From CBDIHP01 sp965279195 (GTDB lineage Bacteria; Planctomycetota; Planctomycetia; Isosphaerales; Isosphaeraceae): a stretch of DNA of 64,000 nucleotides. This document shows, in pieces, positions 1 to 9,287 of the stretch (the stretch's first letter is position 1; the number at the start of each line of letters is the position of its first letter). Both the position numbers and the translations under genes were made by a program. The notes under the pieces were generated by a model, which saw only the letters and a program-made list of their open reading frames with translations, did not search any database and had not been told where the DNA came from. The stretch is taken from NCBI GenBank assembly GCA_965279195.1, contig CBDIHP010000046.1:1-64000 (forward strand), in the 5' to 3' direction.

Positions 1-3000
1 ATCTTGGATAACTTAAAATTCCATTTTTTATAAAGGAATTTCAAAGGCAAAAAAAACAATAAAAACTTCTAAAAAAATAATTGAAAGTTTCCAATATTTT
101 TGAATTTAGTATATATATGATCCAAAATACTTAAATGTCGAGACGGGACCAAAAAGAACCTCTATCTTGGATGACTTAAAATTCCATTTTTTATAAAGGA
201 ATTTCAAAGGCAAAAAAAACAATAAAAACTTCTAAAAAAATAATTGAAAGTTTCCAATATTTTTGAATTTAGTATATATATGATCCAAAATACTTAAATG
301 TCGAGACGGGACCAAAAAGAACCTCTATCTTGGATGACTTAAAATTCCATTTTTTATAAAGGAATTTCAAAGGCAAAAAAAACAATAAAAACTTCTAAAA
401 AAATAATTGAAAGTTTCCAATATTTTTGAATTTAGTATATATATGATCCAAAATACTTAAATGTCGAGACGGGACCAAAAAGAACCTCTATCTTGGATGA
501 CTTAAAATTCCATTTTTTATAAAGGAATTTCAAAGGCAAAAAAAACAATAAAAACTTCTAAAAAAATAATTGAAAGTTTCCAATATTTTTGAATTTAGTA
601 TATATATGATCCAAAATACTTAAATGTCGAGACGGGACCAAAAAGAACCTCTATCTTGGATGACTTAAAATTCCATTTTTTATAAAGGAATTTCAAAGGC
701 AAAAAAAACAATAAAAACTTCTAAAAAAATAATTGAAAGTTTCCAATATTTTTGAATTTAGTATATATATGATCCAAAATACTTAAATGTCGAGACGGGA
801 CCAAAAAGAACCTCTATCTTGGATGACTTAAAATTCCATTTTTTATAAAGGAATTTCAAAGGCAAAAAAAACAATAAAAACTTCTAAAAAAATAATTGAA
901 AGTTTCCAATATTTTTGAATTTAGTATATATATGATCCAAAATACTTAAATGTCGAGACGGGACCAAAAAGAACCTCTATCTTGGATGACTTAAAATTCC
1001 ATTTTTTATAAAGGAATTTCAAAGGCAAAAAAAACAATAAAAACTTCTAAAAAAATAATTGAAAGTTTCCAATATTTTTGAATTTAGTATGTATATGATC
1101 CAAAATACTTAAATGTCGAGACGGGACCAAAAAGAACCTCTATCTTGGATGACTTAAAATTCCATTTTTTATAAAGGAATTTCAAAGGCAAAAAAAAACA
1201 ATAAAAACTTCTAAAAAAATAATTGAAAGTTTCCAATATTTTTGAATTTAGTATATATATGATCCAAAATACTTAAATGTCGAGACGGGACCAAAAAGAA
1301 CCTCTATCTTGGATGACTTAAAATTCCATTTTTTATAAAGGAATTTCAAAGGCAAAAAAAACAATAAAAACTTCTAAAAAAATAATTGAAAGTTTCCAAT
1401 ATTTTTGAATTTAGTATATATATGATCCAAAATACTTAAATGTCGAGACGGGACCAAAAAGAACCTCTATCTTGGATGACTTAAAATTCCATTTTTTATA
1501 AAGGAATTTCAAAGGCAAAAAAAACAATAAAAACTTCTAAAAAAATAATTGAAAGTTTCCAATATTTTTGAATTTAGTATATATATGATCCAAAATACTT
1601 AAATGTCGAGACGGGACCAAAAAGAACCTCTATCTTGGATGACTTAAAATTCCATTTTTTATAAAGGAATTTCAAAGGCAAAAAAAACAATAAAAACTTC
1701 TAAAAAAATAATTGAAAGTTTCCAATATTTTTGAATTTAGTATATATGATCCAAAATACTTAAATGTCGAGACGGGACCAAAAAGAACCTCTATCTTAGA
1801 TGACTTAAAATTCCATTTTTTATAAAGGAATTTCAAAGGCAAAAAAAACAATAAAAACTTCTAAAAAAATAATTGAAAGTTTCCAATATTTTTGAATTTA
1901 GTATATATTTGATCCAAAATACTTAAATGTCGAGACGGGACCAAAAAGAACCTCTATCTTGGATGACTTAAAATTCCATTTTTTATAAAGGAATTTCAAA
2001 GGCAAAAAAAACAATAAAAACTTCTAAAAAAATAATTGAAAGTTTCCAATATTTTTGAATTTAGTATATATATGATCCAAAATACTTAAATGTCGAGACG
2101 GGACCAAAAAGAACCTCTATCTTGGATGACTTAAAATTCCATTTTTTATAAAGGAATTTCAAAGGCAAAAAAAACAATAAAAACTTCTAAAAAAATAATT
2201 GAAAGTTTCCAATATTTTTGAATTTAGTATATATATGATCCAAAATACTTAAATGTCGAGACGGGACCAAAAAGAACCTCTATCTTGGATGACTTAAAAT
2301 TCCATTTTTTATAAAGGAATTTCAAAGGCAAAAAAACAATAAAAACTTCTAAAAAAATAATTGAAAGTTTCCAATATTTTTGAATTTAGTATGTATATGA
2401 TCCAAAATACTTAAATGTCGAGACGGGACCAAAAAGAACCTCTATCTTGGATGACTTAAAATTCCATTTTTTATAAAGGAATTTCAAAGGCAAAAAAAAC
2501 AATAAAAACTTCTAAAAAAATAATTGAAAGTTTCCAATATTTTTGAATTTAGTATATATATGATCCAAAATACTTAAATGTCGAGACGGGACCAAAAAGA
2601 ACCTCTATCTTGGATGACTTAAAATTCCATTTTTTATAAAGGAATTTCAAAGGCAAAAAAAACAATAAAAACTTCTAAAAAAATAATTGAAAGTTTCCAA
2701 TATTTTTGAATTTAGTATATATATGATCCAAAATACTTAAATGTCGAGACGGGACCAAAAAGAACCTCTATCTTGGATGACTTAAAATTCCATTTTTTAT
2801 AAAGGAATTTCAAAGGCAAAAAAAACAATAAAAACTTCTAAAAAAATAATTGAAAGTTTCCAATATTTTTGAATTTAGTATATATATGATCCAAAATACT
2901 TAAATGTCGAGACGGGACCAAAAAGAACCTCTATCTTGGATGACTTAAAATTCCATTTTTTATAAAGGAATTTCAAAGGCAAATAAACAATAAAAACTTC

Positions 3001-3593
3001 TAAAAAAATAATTGAAAGTTTCCAATATTTTTGAATTTAGTATATATATGATCCAAAATACTTAAATGTCGAGACGGGACCAAAAAGAACCTCTATCTTG
3101 GATGACTTAAAATTCCATTTTTTATAAAGGAATTTCAAAGGCAAAAAAAACAATAAAAACTTCTAAAAAAATAATTGAAAGTTTCCAATATTTTTGAATT
3201 TAGTATATATATGATCCAAAATACTTAAATGTCGAGACGGGACCAAAAAGAACCTCTATCTTGGATGACTTAAAATTCCATTTTTTATAAAGGAATTTCA
3301 AAGGCAAAAAAAACAATAAAAACTTCTTAAAAAATAATTGAAAGTTTCCAATATTTTTGAATTTAGTATATATATGATCCAAAATACTTAAATGTCGAGA
3401 CGGGACCAAAAAGAACCTCTATCTTGGATGACTTAAAATTCCATTTTTTATAAAGGAATTTCAAAGGCAAAAAAAACAATAAAAACTTCTAAAAAAATAA
3501 TTGAAAGTTTCCAATATTTTTGAATTTAGTATATATATGATCCAAAATACTTAAATGTCGAGACGGGACCAAAAAGAACCTCTATCTTGGATA
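1..3593. repeat. 163-bp AT-rich tandem array, about 22 units, each carrying the sigma-gene start
   Basis: Units repeat with a period of 163 bp (ATGs at 135, 298, 461, 624 ... 3555). By hand count a unit is about 25% G+C, against about two-thirds for the rest of the window. Units are nearly identical. The visible differences are A-run length changes (near 1190, 2333, 2983), a 2-bp deletion near 1743, and single substitutions near 1090, 1797, 1909, 2391 and 3327. Each unit contains an inverted repeat (AAATTCC/GGAATTT), a second weaker one (AAACTT/AAGTTT), A-tracts spaced about 10-12 bp, TATATATGAT, and then ATG plus twelve codons identical to the start of the downstream sigma gene. There are no variable spacers, so this is not CRISPR. 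Bases 1-10 already match a unit end, so the array probably continues upstream of the window. Confidence 0.97.
3392..3436 (+). other. Representative 14-residue minigene inside each repeat unit
   Basis: In every unit except the last, the ATG opens a frame reading MSRRDQKEPLSWMT and then TAA. The copy given here is the one just upstream of the real sigma gene; 21 such copies lie in the window. One copy (ATG near 1764) has TGG changed to TAG and would stop after 11 residues. A TATGAT hexamer lies 13 nt upstream of each ATG, but there is no Shine-Dalgarno. Whether any copy is translated is unknown. The frames may simply be by-products of the tandem duplication. Confidence 0.25.
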
Positions 3594-4103
3594 AGCGCAC
3601 CCGCGCCGGACTTTGTCCGGTCGGCCGTCGATCGATTCGAAGGCCCCCTCACGCTCTATGCCACCCGCCTGCTCGGCGACGTCGAGTCCGCCCGCGACGT
3701 CGTGCAGGACACCTTCCTGAGGCTCTGCGCCCAGGATCCGGGGGGCATCGCGCCGAGGCTGGCCGAGTGGCTGTTCACCGTCTGCCGGAATCGGGCGCTC
3801 GACCTCCTCCGCAAGGAGCGACGCATGACCCAGCTCAGCGAAGAACAGGCGGTCGCGAGGACCAGTCCGGACCCCGCGCCCCCCGACCTCATCGAACGCA
3901 AGGAGTCGGCCTCACTGGCCTTACGGCTCCTCGACGGACTCCCTCCCAATCAGCGCGACGTGATCCGCCTGAAGTTCCAGAACGGCTTCTCCTACCAGGA
4001 GATCAGCCGGATCAGCGGGCACAGCGTCAGCAACGTCGGCTACCTCATCCACATGGGCATGAAGACCCTGCGTGCCCAGCTCGCCGAGTCCGCCTCGGCC
4101 TGA
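3555..4103 (+). CDS. ECF-family RNA polymerase sigma factor
   Basis: This 182-residue protein is predicted to direct RNA polymerase to a specific promoter set. Region 2 lies at about residues 22-92 (a core including RLLGDVESARDVVQDTFLRL) and region 4 at about 120-175 (LPPNQRDVIRLKF, then a helix-turn-helix with SYQEISRISG). The length is normal for ECF sigma factors. The only in-frame ATG upstream of region 2 lies inside the last unit of the tandem array, so residues 1-12 and the whole upstream control region belong to the repeat. There is no Shine-Dalgarno; a TATGAT hexamer ends 13 nt before the ATG, so the transcript could be nearly leaderless. The next gene encodes a membrane protein with an anti-sigma-like N-terminus, which suggests a sigma/regulator pair. 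The target promoters are unknown. Confidence 0.93.
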   Translation: MSRRDQKEPLSWISAPAPDFVRSAVDRFEGPLTLYATRLLGDVESARDVVQDTFLRLCAQDPGGIAPRLAEWLFTVCRNRALDLLRKERRMTQLSEEQAVARTSPDPAPPDLIERKESASLALRLLDGLPPNQRDVIRLKFQNGFSYQEISRISGHSVSNVGYLIHMGMKTLRAQLAESASA

Positions 4104-4233
4104 ACCGGCCTCCAAACCTATCCAGAGACCCCACTCCTTCGGGATTCCCTCATACGCCTCCGATCAATCGCTCCTCGACTCCGAGCCGCCTCCGAAATCA
4201 TCGCGCTCGTCGAGGAATGAAGGAGTTCGCCCC

Positions 4234-7213
4234 ATGCCCTTCGACCCCAATGACCCCCGGCTGACGGCCCTGGCGCTCGGCGAGCTGTCCGAGAGCGAGC
4301 GTGCCGCGGTCGAGGCCGAGATCGCCGACGATCCCGAGGCCGCCGCCGCCCTCGCCGAGATCGCCGCCACCGCCCAGCTCCTCGCCGCGCAGTTCCGGCT
4401 CGAAACCGAGTTCGCCGGCAACGGCCTCCAGCCCTCCCAGAAGCAGGCCATCGAGGACTGCCTCGCCGGCACCGTTGCCCCCGCGACCGCCGAGCCCCCC
4501 GCCACCGTCCCCTTCCGGCCTTCGGCCCCGGACAAGCCCTCCGCCTCGCCCGCTGGCGTCCCCCCCTCGCGGTCGGTCTTCCAGCTCCGCGTCGCCGCCG
4601 GGATCGTCGCCATCGGTGCCATCGCCGCAGGGGTGGTCGCGGTGAGGTCCGGCTTCGATGGGACGAATACCAACTCGAAATTCAACTCGGTCGCCACGGC
4701 GGTCGGGGGAGGTATGGAACCGCCCTCGGCCAAAGCCCCACAGAAGGAGGCCCTCTCCCGACTTGGGGACTTCGCGGCTTCGGCCGGATCTCCCCCGTCG
4801 TCCGAGTCACCCCCGCCCGCAGCGTCCGAGCCCAAGCTCGAGTCGGTCCGAGCGGGCAAGGCCCTGACTTCCGCCCCCGCTCCTCGTGAGGCCGGCGCAG
4901 GGATGGCCGGCGGCATGATGGGCATGGGCGGCGGCGGTCGCCCCGGCATGATGTCCGGGGCGGACGCCTCGAATGGCCCGGTGTCCGACCCGCGACGGCT
5001 CTATGCCCCTGCGGGCCCCGCCGCACCCGGGTCGGCCGACGGTTACATGCGAGGGCAAACCTCGTCCAGGATGGGCTTCCAGGGCCAGAGCCAGCAAGCC
5101 CAGGGTTTGAACGGCCAGGGTCAGGGCCAGCAGGGGCAGCCGGGGGCGAAGCAGGCCCAGCTCCAGTTGCCGTTCCTCCAGTCTAGCGCCGGGCAAGCGG
5201 CCCCATCTCGGGCCATGTCTCGGGGCAATAACGAGGCGAAGGTCGGGGCACGTATCGAGCCGTTCCGGTCGGATGCTCTCGCTGGCCTAGGAGGCAGCGG
5301 TCAGCCCCCGCCGCATCCCGCTCCCGCGCCTCCGGGCGATACCCCCGCGTCAGTCCGAGCCAAGGGCAAGACCAGCCTGGACGCCTCCTCCGGCAAGGCC
5401 GAACCCGCCGAGGAGCGAGCCGACAAGGCCCCGCAGGTGGACCTCGCCATGAAGTCCCCCGAGACCGCGAAGCCCGGCCAGCCCGCGACCTCGCCGGACC
5501 CGATCCCGTCGAAGCAGCCGAATGTGTACAACTATCAGGCCCTCTCGACTCGCGTCAAGGAACTCAAGGACATACCCCCCACCGCCCCGGTCGAGGTCAA
5601 GCTCAAGGCCGACCGCCTCCAGCGCGAGGGGGAGGTCGTCCTCGAACAGCTCAAGCTCGCCGAGGGCAAGCCGGATCAGAAGTCCCGCGACTTTGACGGC
5701 AAGAAGCAGGACGTCGAGCGGTTCGGCCGGGAACTTGACGTGGTCGCCCAGCAGGTCGAGGAGGCCCGCAAGGTCCGGGTCAACGACGAGGAGTTCGGCA
5801 AGGTCCAGGACAACGCCTTCCAGGTCGTCAACGCCGCGCCCCTGTCCACCTTCTCGGTGGACGTCGATACGGCCTCGTATGCGAATGTGCGGAGGTTCCT
5901 CAACCAGAACAGCCTCCCGCCGAAGGACGCCGTCCGGATCGAGGAACTGCTGAACTACTTCACCTACGACGACCCGGCGCCGATGGCGACCTCGAAGCAG
6001 CCGTTCTCGCTCAACGTCGAGTCGGCCGCCTGCCCCTGGAGCGACGCCAACCGGATCGTCCGGGTCGGCCTCAAGGGCAAGGCCGTGGCCGACGACAAGC
6101 GGCCCCCCAGCAACCTGGTCTTCCTAGTGGACGTCTCCGGCTCGATGGCCGACCTCGACAAGCTGCCGCTGCTCAAGGCGGCCATGAAGCTCATGGTCGA
6201 CAACCTGACCGAGAACGACCGCGTGGCCATCGTCACCTACGCCAACGGCGTCCGCGTCGCCCTCCCCTCGACCCCCTGCCACCGCAAGCCCGAGATCCTC
6301 TCGGTGCTCGAAGGGCTGGAGGCCGGGGGCAGCACCAACGGCGCCGGCGGGATCCAGCGGGCGTACGAGATCGCCGTCCAGAGCTTCATCAAGGGGGGCA
6401 CCAACCGCGTCCTCCTGGCCACCGACGGCGACTTCAACGTCGGGATCAGCGACACGGATGAACTCGTGAAGATGATCCAGGAGAAGGCGAAGTCGGGCGT
6501 GTTCCTCAGCGTCCTCGGCTTCGGCCAGGGGAACCTCAAGGACGACAAGATGGAGCAGCTCGCCGACAAGGGCAACGGCCAGTACAGCTACATCGACTCC
6601 ATCGCCGAGGCCCGCAAGGTGCTCGTCCAGCAGATGGGCGGGACGATCGTGACCATCGCCAAGGACGTCAAGGTCCAGGTCGAGTTCAACCCGGCGAAGG
6701 TCGCCGCCTACCGGCTGATCGGCTACGAGAACCGGATGCTCCAGGCCCAGGACTTCCGCGACGACAAGAAGGACGCCGGCGAGATCGGGGCGGGCCTGAG
6801 CGTAACGGCCCTTTATGAAATCGTCCCAGCAAACGCCGATCCGAACGTCGCCAACAACGTCAACCTCCGGTTCCAGAACGCCCAGAACCGCGGCGGCATC
6901 GGCTCGCCCGAGTGGCTGCACGTGGCCATCCGCTACAAGGCCCCGGACGGCGACGTGTCGACCGAGTTCGGGAAGGACCTGGTGGACGACGGCCCGCCCG
7001 TTCGCCCGGGCCTCGAACGACCTCAAGTTCGCCTCGGCCGTCGCCGGCTTCGGCATGCTGCTCCGCGACTCCCCCTACAAAGGGCGCCTCACCTGGCCCG
7101 CCGTCGAGGAGCTAACCCTCTCCGGCCTCGGCAACGACTCCGGCGGCTACCGCCACGAGTTCCGGGACCTCGTCAGGAAGGCCGCCGCCCTGGCCGTGTC
7201 CCAGAAACCATGA
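4234..7213 (+). CDS. vWA-domain membrane protein with anti-sigma-like N-terminus, frameshifted
   Basis: The ATG at 4234 is chosen because AAGGAG lies 8 nt upstream; an in-frame extension to 4072 would overlap the sigma gene. Layout: an Asp/Glu/Ala-rich cytoplasmic N-terminus (1-60) typical of planctomycete anti-sigma modules, a membrane helix at about 113-137, a long Gly/Met/Gln/Pro-rich linker (about 210-400), a YfbK-type N-domain (FSVDVDTASY, about 538), and a vWA domain with a MIDAS site (DVSGS at about 631, GGSTNG, ATDGD at about 728). The YfbK-type C-terminus follows in another frame. The reading frame shifts by one base in CCC at 6997-6999. Removing one C restores a 992-residue protein ending at 7213; without the shift it runs on with unrelated sequence to 7329. 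Sequencing error and true mutation cannot be told apart here. Probably a partner or regulator of the adjacent sigma factor. Confidence 0.85.
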
Positions 7214-7217
7214 CCTG

Positions 7218-7316
7218 TAGGGTGTGGTGGCCGCGTCCTCGCGGCCTCCGCACCGGCGGTATGGCGAGCCTGGTCGATCGGTGCGGAGGCCGCGAGGACG
7301 CGGCCACCACACCCTA
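7218..7316. repeat. Perfect 37-bp inverted repeat (TAGGGTGTGG family)
   Basis: Arms at 7218-7254 and 7280-7316 are exact reverse complements around a 25-bp centre. The element sits between two convergent genes. It starts 5 bp after the TGA of the vWA gene, and its other terminal TAG is the stop codon of the GNAT gene. Related copies lie at 16915-17031 and, degenerate, at 40582-40703. There is no coding capacity. It could fold as a bidirectional terminator or be a small non-autonomous mobile element. Confidence 0.9.
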
Positions 7317-8093
7317 CTCAAGGATGTAGAAGCATCGCCTCGGGTCGTCCTCGCGGTGGAAGCCCACCGCGCGGTAGCCCGAGGCGAAGGCCTTTCGAAA
7401 GGCCGCCTCGACCCCCGATCGCCAGCGTTCGGCCTGTTCGGGCGAGGCCTTGCGGAGGTCGTTGATCGACTCGGGGATCTCCACCAGCACCGTCGGCGGC
7501 CGGGAATTCAGGGCGTCGAGGCCGTCCCCCGCGACGATTCGCGGTGTGCTCGCGGCTTCATCCTTCGAGAGGACCCGCGGCGTCCGTGGCCTCGTGGACC
7601 ACTCGGCGATCAGGCGGTCGGTGGGGACATTCGCGTTCAGGGCGTCGGAGCGGAGCCCGTACATATTGGCATGGAACGTGCCCGAGGTGGCCCCGAGTCG
7701 GTTGAGGTTGAAGTGGGCGTTGCCCGACTGGAGCGGGTCGAACGACCAGGCGAGCAGGCCGATTCCCTGGTCGCGGGCGTAGTCCCATTGCACCTGCTTC
7801 ATCTCGCCGCCGAGGCCGTGCCCCTGGTAGTCGGGGACGACCCCGGTCAGTTGCGAATAGAGGCAGATCTGGCCGCCGACCCGGCCGAGGAAGGCGAACG
7901 AGAGGCCGACCGCCCGGCCGTCTGGCAGGAAGGCCCCGAGGACCAGGCCGCCGTGGTGCTGGGCCCCGATCATGGTGGCGACCGGGATGACGTAGCCGTC
8001 CTGCGTGATCCCCCACGCCAGGCGCTGGGCGTCCTGGCAGGAGCGGTACTCCTCGACGCTGGCCGGCGGGCGGATGGTGATGTCGGGGCTCAT
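7314..8093 (-). CDS. GNAT-superfamily acyltransferase (COG3375-like), probable amino-acid N-succinyltransferase
   Basis: This 259-residue protein has an N-terminal GNAT fold. The acyl-CoA-binding region is around VVPDYQGHGLGGEMKQ (about 84-100), followed by a WSFDPLQSGNAHFNLNRLG stretch typical of COG3375 proteins. It is the last gene of a three-gene operon, 23 bp after the M20 peptidase gene, itself 25 bp after an enolase-superfamily racemase. In Geobacillus kaustophilus the same trio forms a pathway in which a GNAT enzyme N-succinylates D-amino acids. By analogy this is the acylating step; that role is inferred from context, not from active-site residues. Its TAG stop codon is the terminal TAG of the neighbouring palindromic element. 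Confidence 0.8.
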   Translation of the reverse strand: MSPDITIRPPASVEEYRSCQDAQRLAWGITQDGYVIPVATMIGAQHHGGLVLGAFLPDGRAVGLSFAFLGRVGGQICLYSQLTGVVPDYQGHGLGGEMKQVQWDYARDQGIGLLAWSFDPLQSGNAHFNLNRLGATSGTFHANMYGLRSDALNANVPTDRLIAEWSTRPRTPRVLSKDEAASTPRIVAGDGLDALNSRPPTVLVEIPESINDLRKASPEQAERWRSGVEAAFRKAFASGYRAVGFHREDDPRRCFYILE

Positions 8094-8116
8094 GCGAGAA
8101 TGTCTCGGCGTTGGGA

Positions 8117-9262
8117 TCAGAGCGCGGCCAGGAGCGCGGCCAGCAGGGCGGCCCGCTCGGGAAGTGAAGAGATCAGGATGTGTTCATGATCGGCGTGGGC
8201 CCCGTCGCCCATCGCGCCCAGGCCGTCGATGGTGGGGATGCCGAGGCCGGCGGTGAAGTTGCCGTCGCTGCCGCCGCCCGTCGAGCCCTCGCCGAGGTCC
8301 CAGCCGAACACGCGGCCGACCTCGCGGACCCGCCCGAACAGCCCGGCCACGGCCTCGGTCCGCTCCATCGGCGGGCGATTGATGCCGCCCGAGACGGTCA
8401 GGGTGACGTCGGGCGTCGCGGGCGAGAGGGCTCGGATGGCCGCGTCGATCCGATTCGCCTCGGCGAGCGTGCTCACGCGAACGTCCACCTGCGCATCGGC
8501 TTCGGCGGGGACGACGTTGGTCGTGGTGCCGCCGGAGATCACGCCGACGTTGACGGTCGTCCCCAGTTCGGGCCGGGCGAGGCCGTTCAGGGCGAGGATC
8601 TGGTGGGCCAGTTCGACGATGGCGCTGCGGCCCTTCTCGGGCTCGACCCCGGCGTGGGCCGGGCGGCCGTGGGCCTTCAGCTCGTAGCGGCCGACGCCCT
8701 TGCGGGCCGTCTTGAGCCGCCCGTCGCGCAAGGGAGGCTCCATCACCAGGACCGCGCCGGCGTGCCGGGCTTCGGCCTCGATCAGCCCGCGTGAGGTCGG
8801 GCTGCCGATCTCCTCGTCGGATGTCGCCAGCACGACCACCCCACGATTCAGGTCCCGGGCGGCGACCCCGTAGATCGACAGGGCCGACTCGACTAGCACC
8901 TGGCTGGCCTTCATGTCGTAGATCCCCGGCCCGTGGGCCCGGTCGCCCTCGACTCGGAAGGGCATCCGGGCCAGCGTGCCGAGCGGCCAGACAGTGTCGT
9001 AATGCGTTAATATGAGCAAGGGCGAATGATCGCAGGAGGGCGACCCGAAGGCGGCGCGGATGTGGTCGCCGCCGGCGGGGTTGGGGAGCCGGGTGACGTG
9101 GCCGCCGAGGGCCCGGAACCGGCTCTCGATCAGCGAGGCCAGGCCGTCGAGGGCGGCCTTGTCGCGGCTGGGGGACTCGTGGCCGACCAGCACGGACAGC
9201 GACTCCAGCATCGACGGCAGCCGGGTCCGGAACAGTTGCAGGAGGTCGTCGGGGGCGAGCAT
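8117..9262 (-). CDS. M20-family zinc metallopeptidase, probable N-acyl-amino-acid deacylase
   Basis: This 381-residue protein contains the M20 metal-site motifs: LTHYDTVWP (His and Asp), GIYDMK (bridging Asp), SDEEIGSP (catalytic Glu-Glu) and a late DHEHI His, with the dimerisation domain between (HGRPAHAGVEPEKG). It resembles the carboxypeptidase G2/glutamate carboxypeptidase branch. The ATG at 9262 is chosen over upstream in-frame codons because these overlap the preceding gene and the protein start matches the family (LAPDDLLQLF). In the operon it sits between the racemase and the GNAT gene. The inferred role is hydrolysis of the N-acyl-L-amino acid to free L-amino acid, which makes the D-to-L conversion irreversible. 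A peptidase or folate-glutamate role is the alternative. Confidence 0.88.
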   Translation of the reverse strand: MLAPDDLLQLFRTRLPSMLESLSVLVGHESPSRDKAALDGLASLIESRFRALGGHVTRLPNPAGGDHIRAAFGSPSCDHSPLLILTHYDTVWPLGTLARMPFRVEGDRAHGPGIYDMKASQVLVESALSIYGVAARDLNRGVVVLATSDEEIGSPTSRGLIEAEARHAGAVLVMEPPLRDGRLKTARKGVGRYELKAHGRPAHAGVEPEKGRSAIVELAHQILALNGLARPELGTTVNVGVISGGTTTNVVPAEADAQVDVRVSTLAEANRIDAAIRALSPATPDVTLTVSGGINRPPMERTEAVAGLFGRVREVGRVFGWDLGEGSTGGGSDGNFTAGLGIPTIDGLGAMGDGAHADHEHILISSLPERAALLAALLAAL

Positions 9263-9287
9263 GGGAGAGGGTCCGGCGTGGAGAGGA

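Noticed and set aside
3200..3409. 69-residue minus-strand frame inside the array
   Set aside because: It arises from the AT-rich repeat and is nearly all Phe/Lys/Leu; it exists only because a point change removed one stop. No homology or ribosome site.
1..3593. Tandem array as a CRISPR array
   Set aside because: Units are contiguous and identical over the whole 163 bp with no variable spacers, and no cas genes are seen.
4072..4233. Upstream extension of the vWA gene
   Set aside because: Overlaps the sigma gene, is Ser/Pro-rich shadow sequence, and the ATG at 4234 has a good Shine-Dalgarno.
6990..7000. Programmed frameshift in the vWA gene
   Set aside because: The CCC run is too short and no slippery heptamer or stimulatory structure is evident; error or mutation is simpler.
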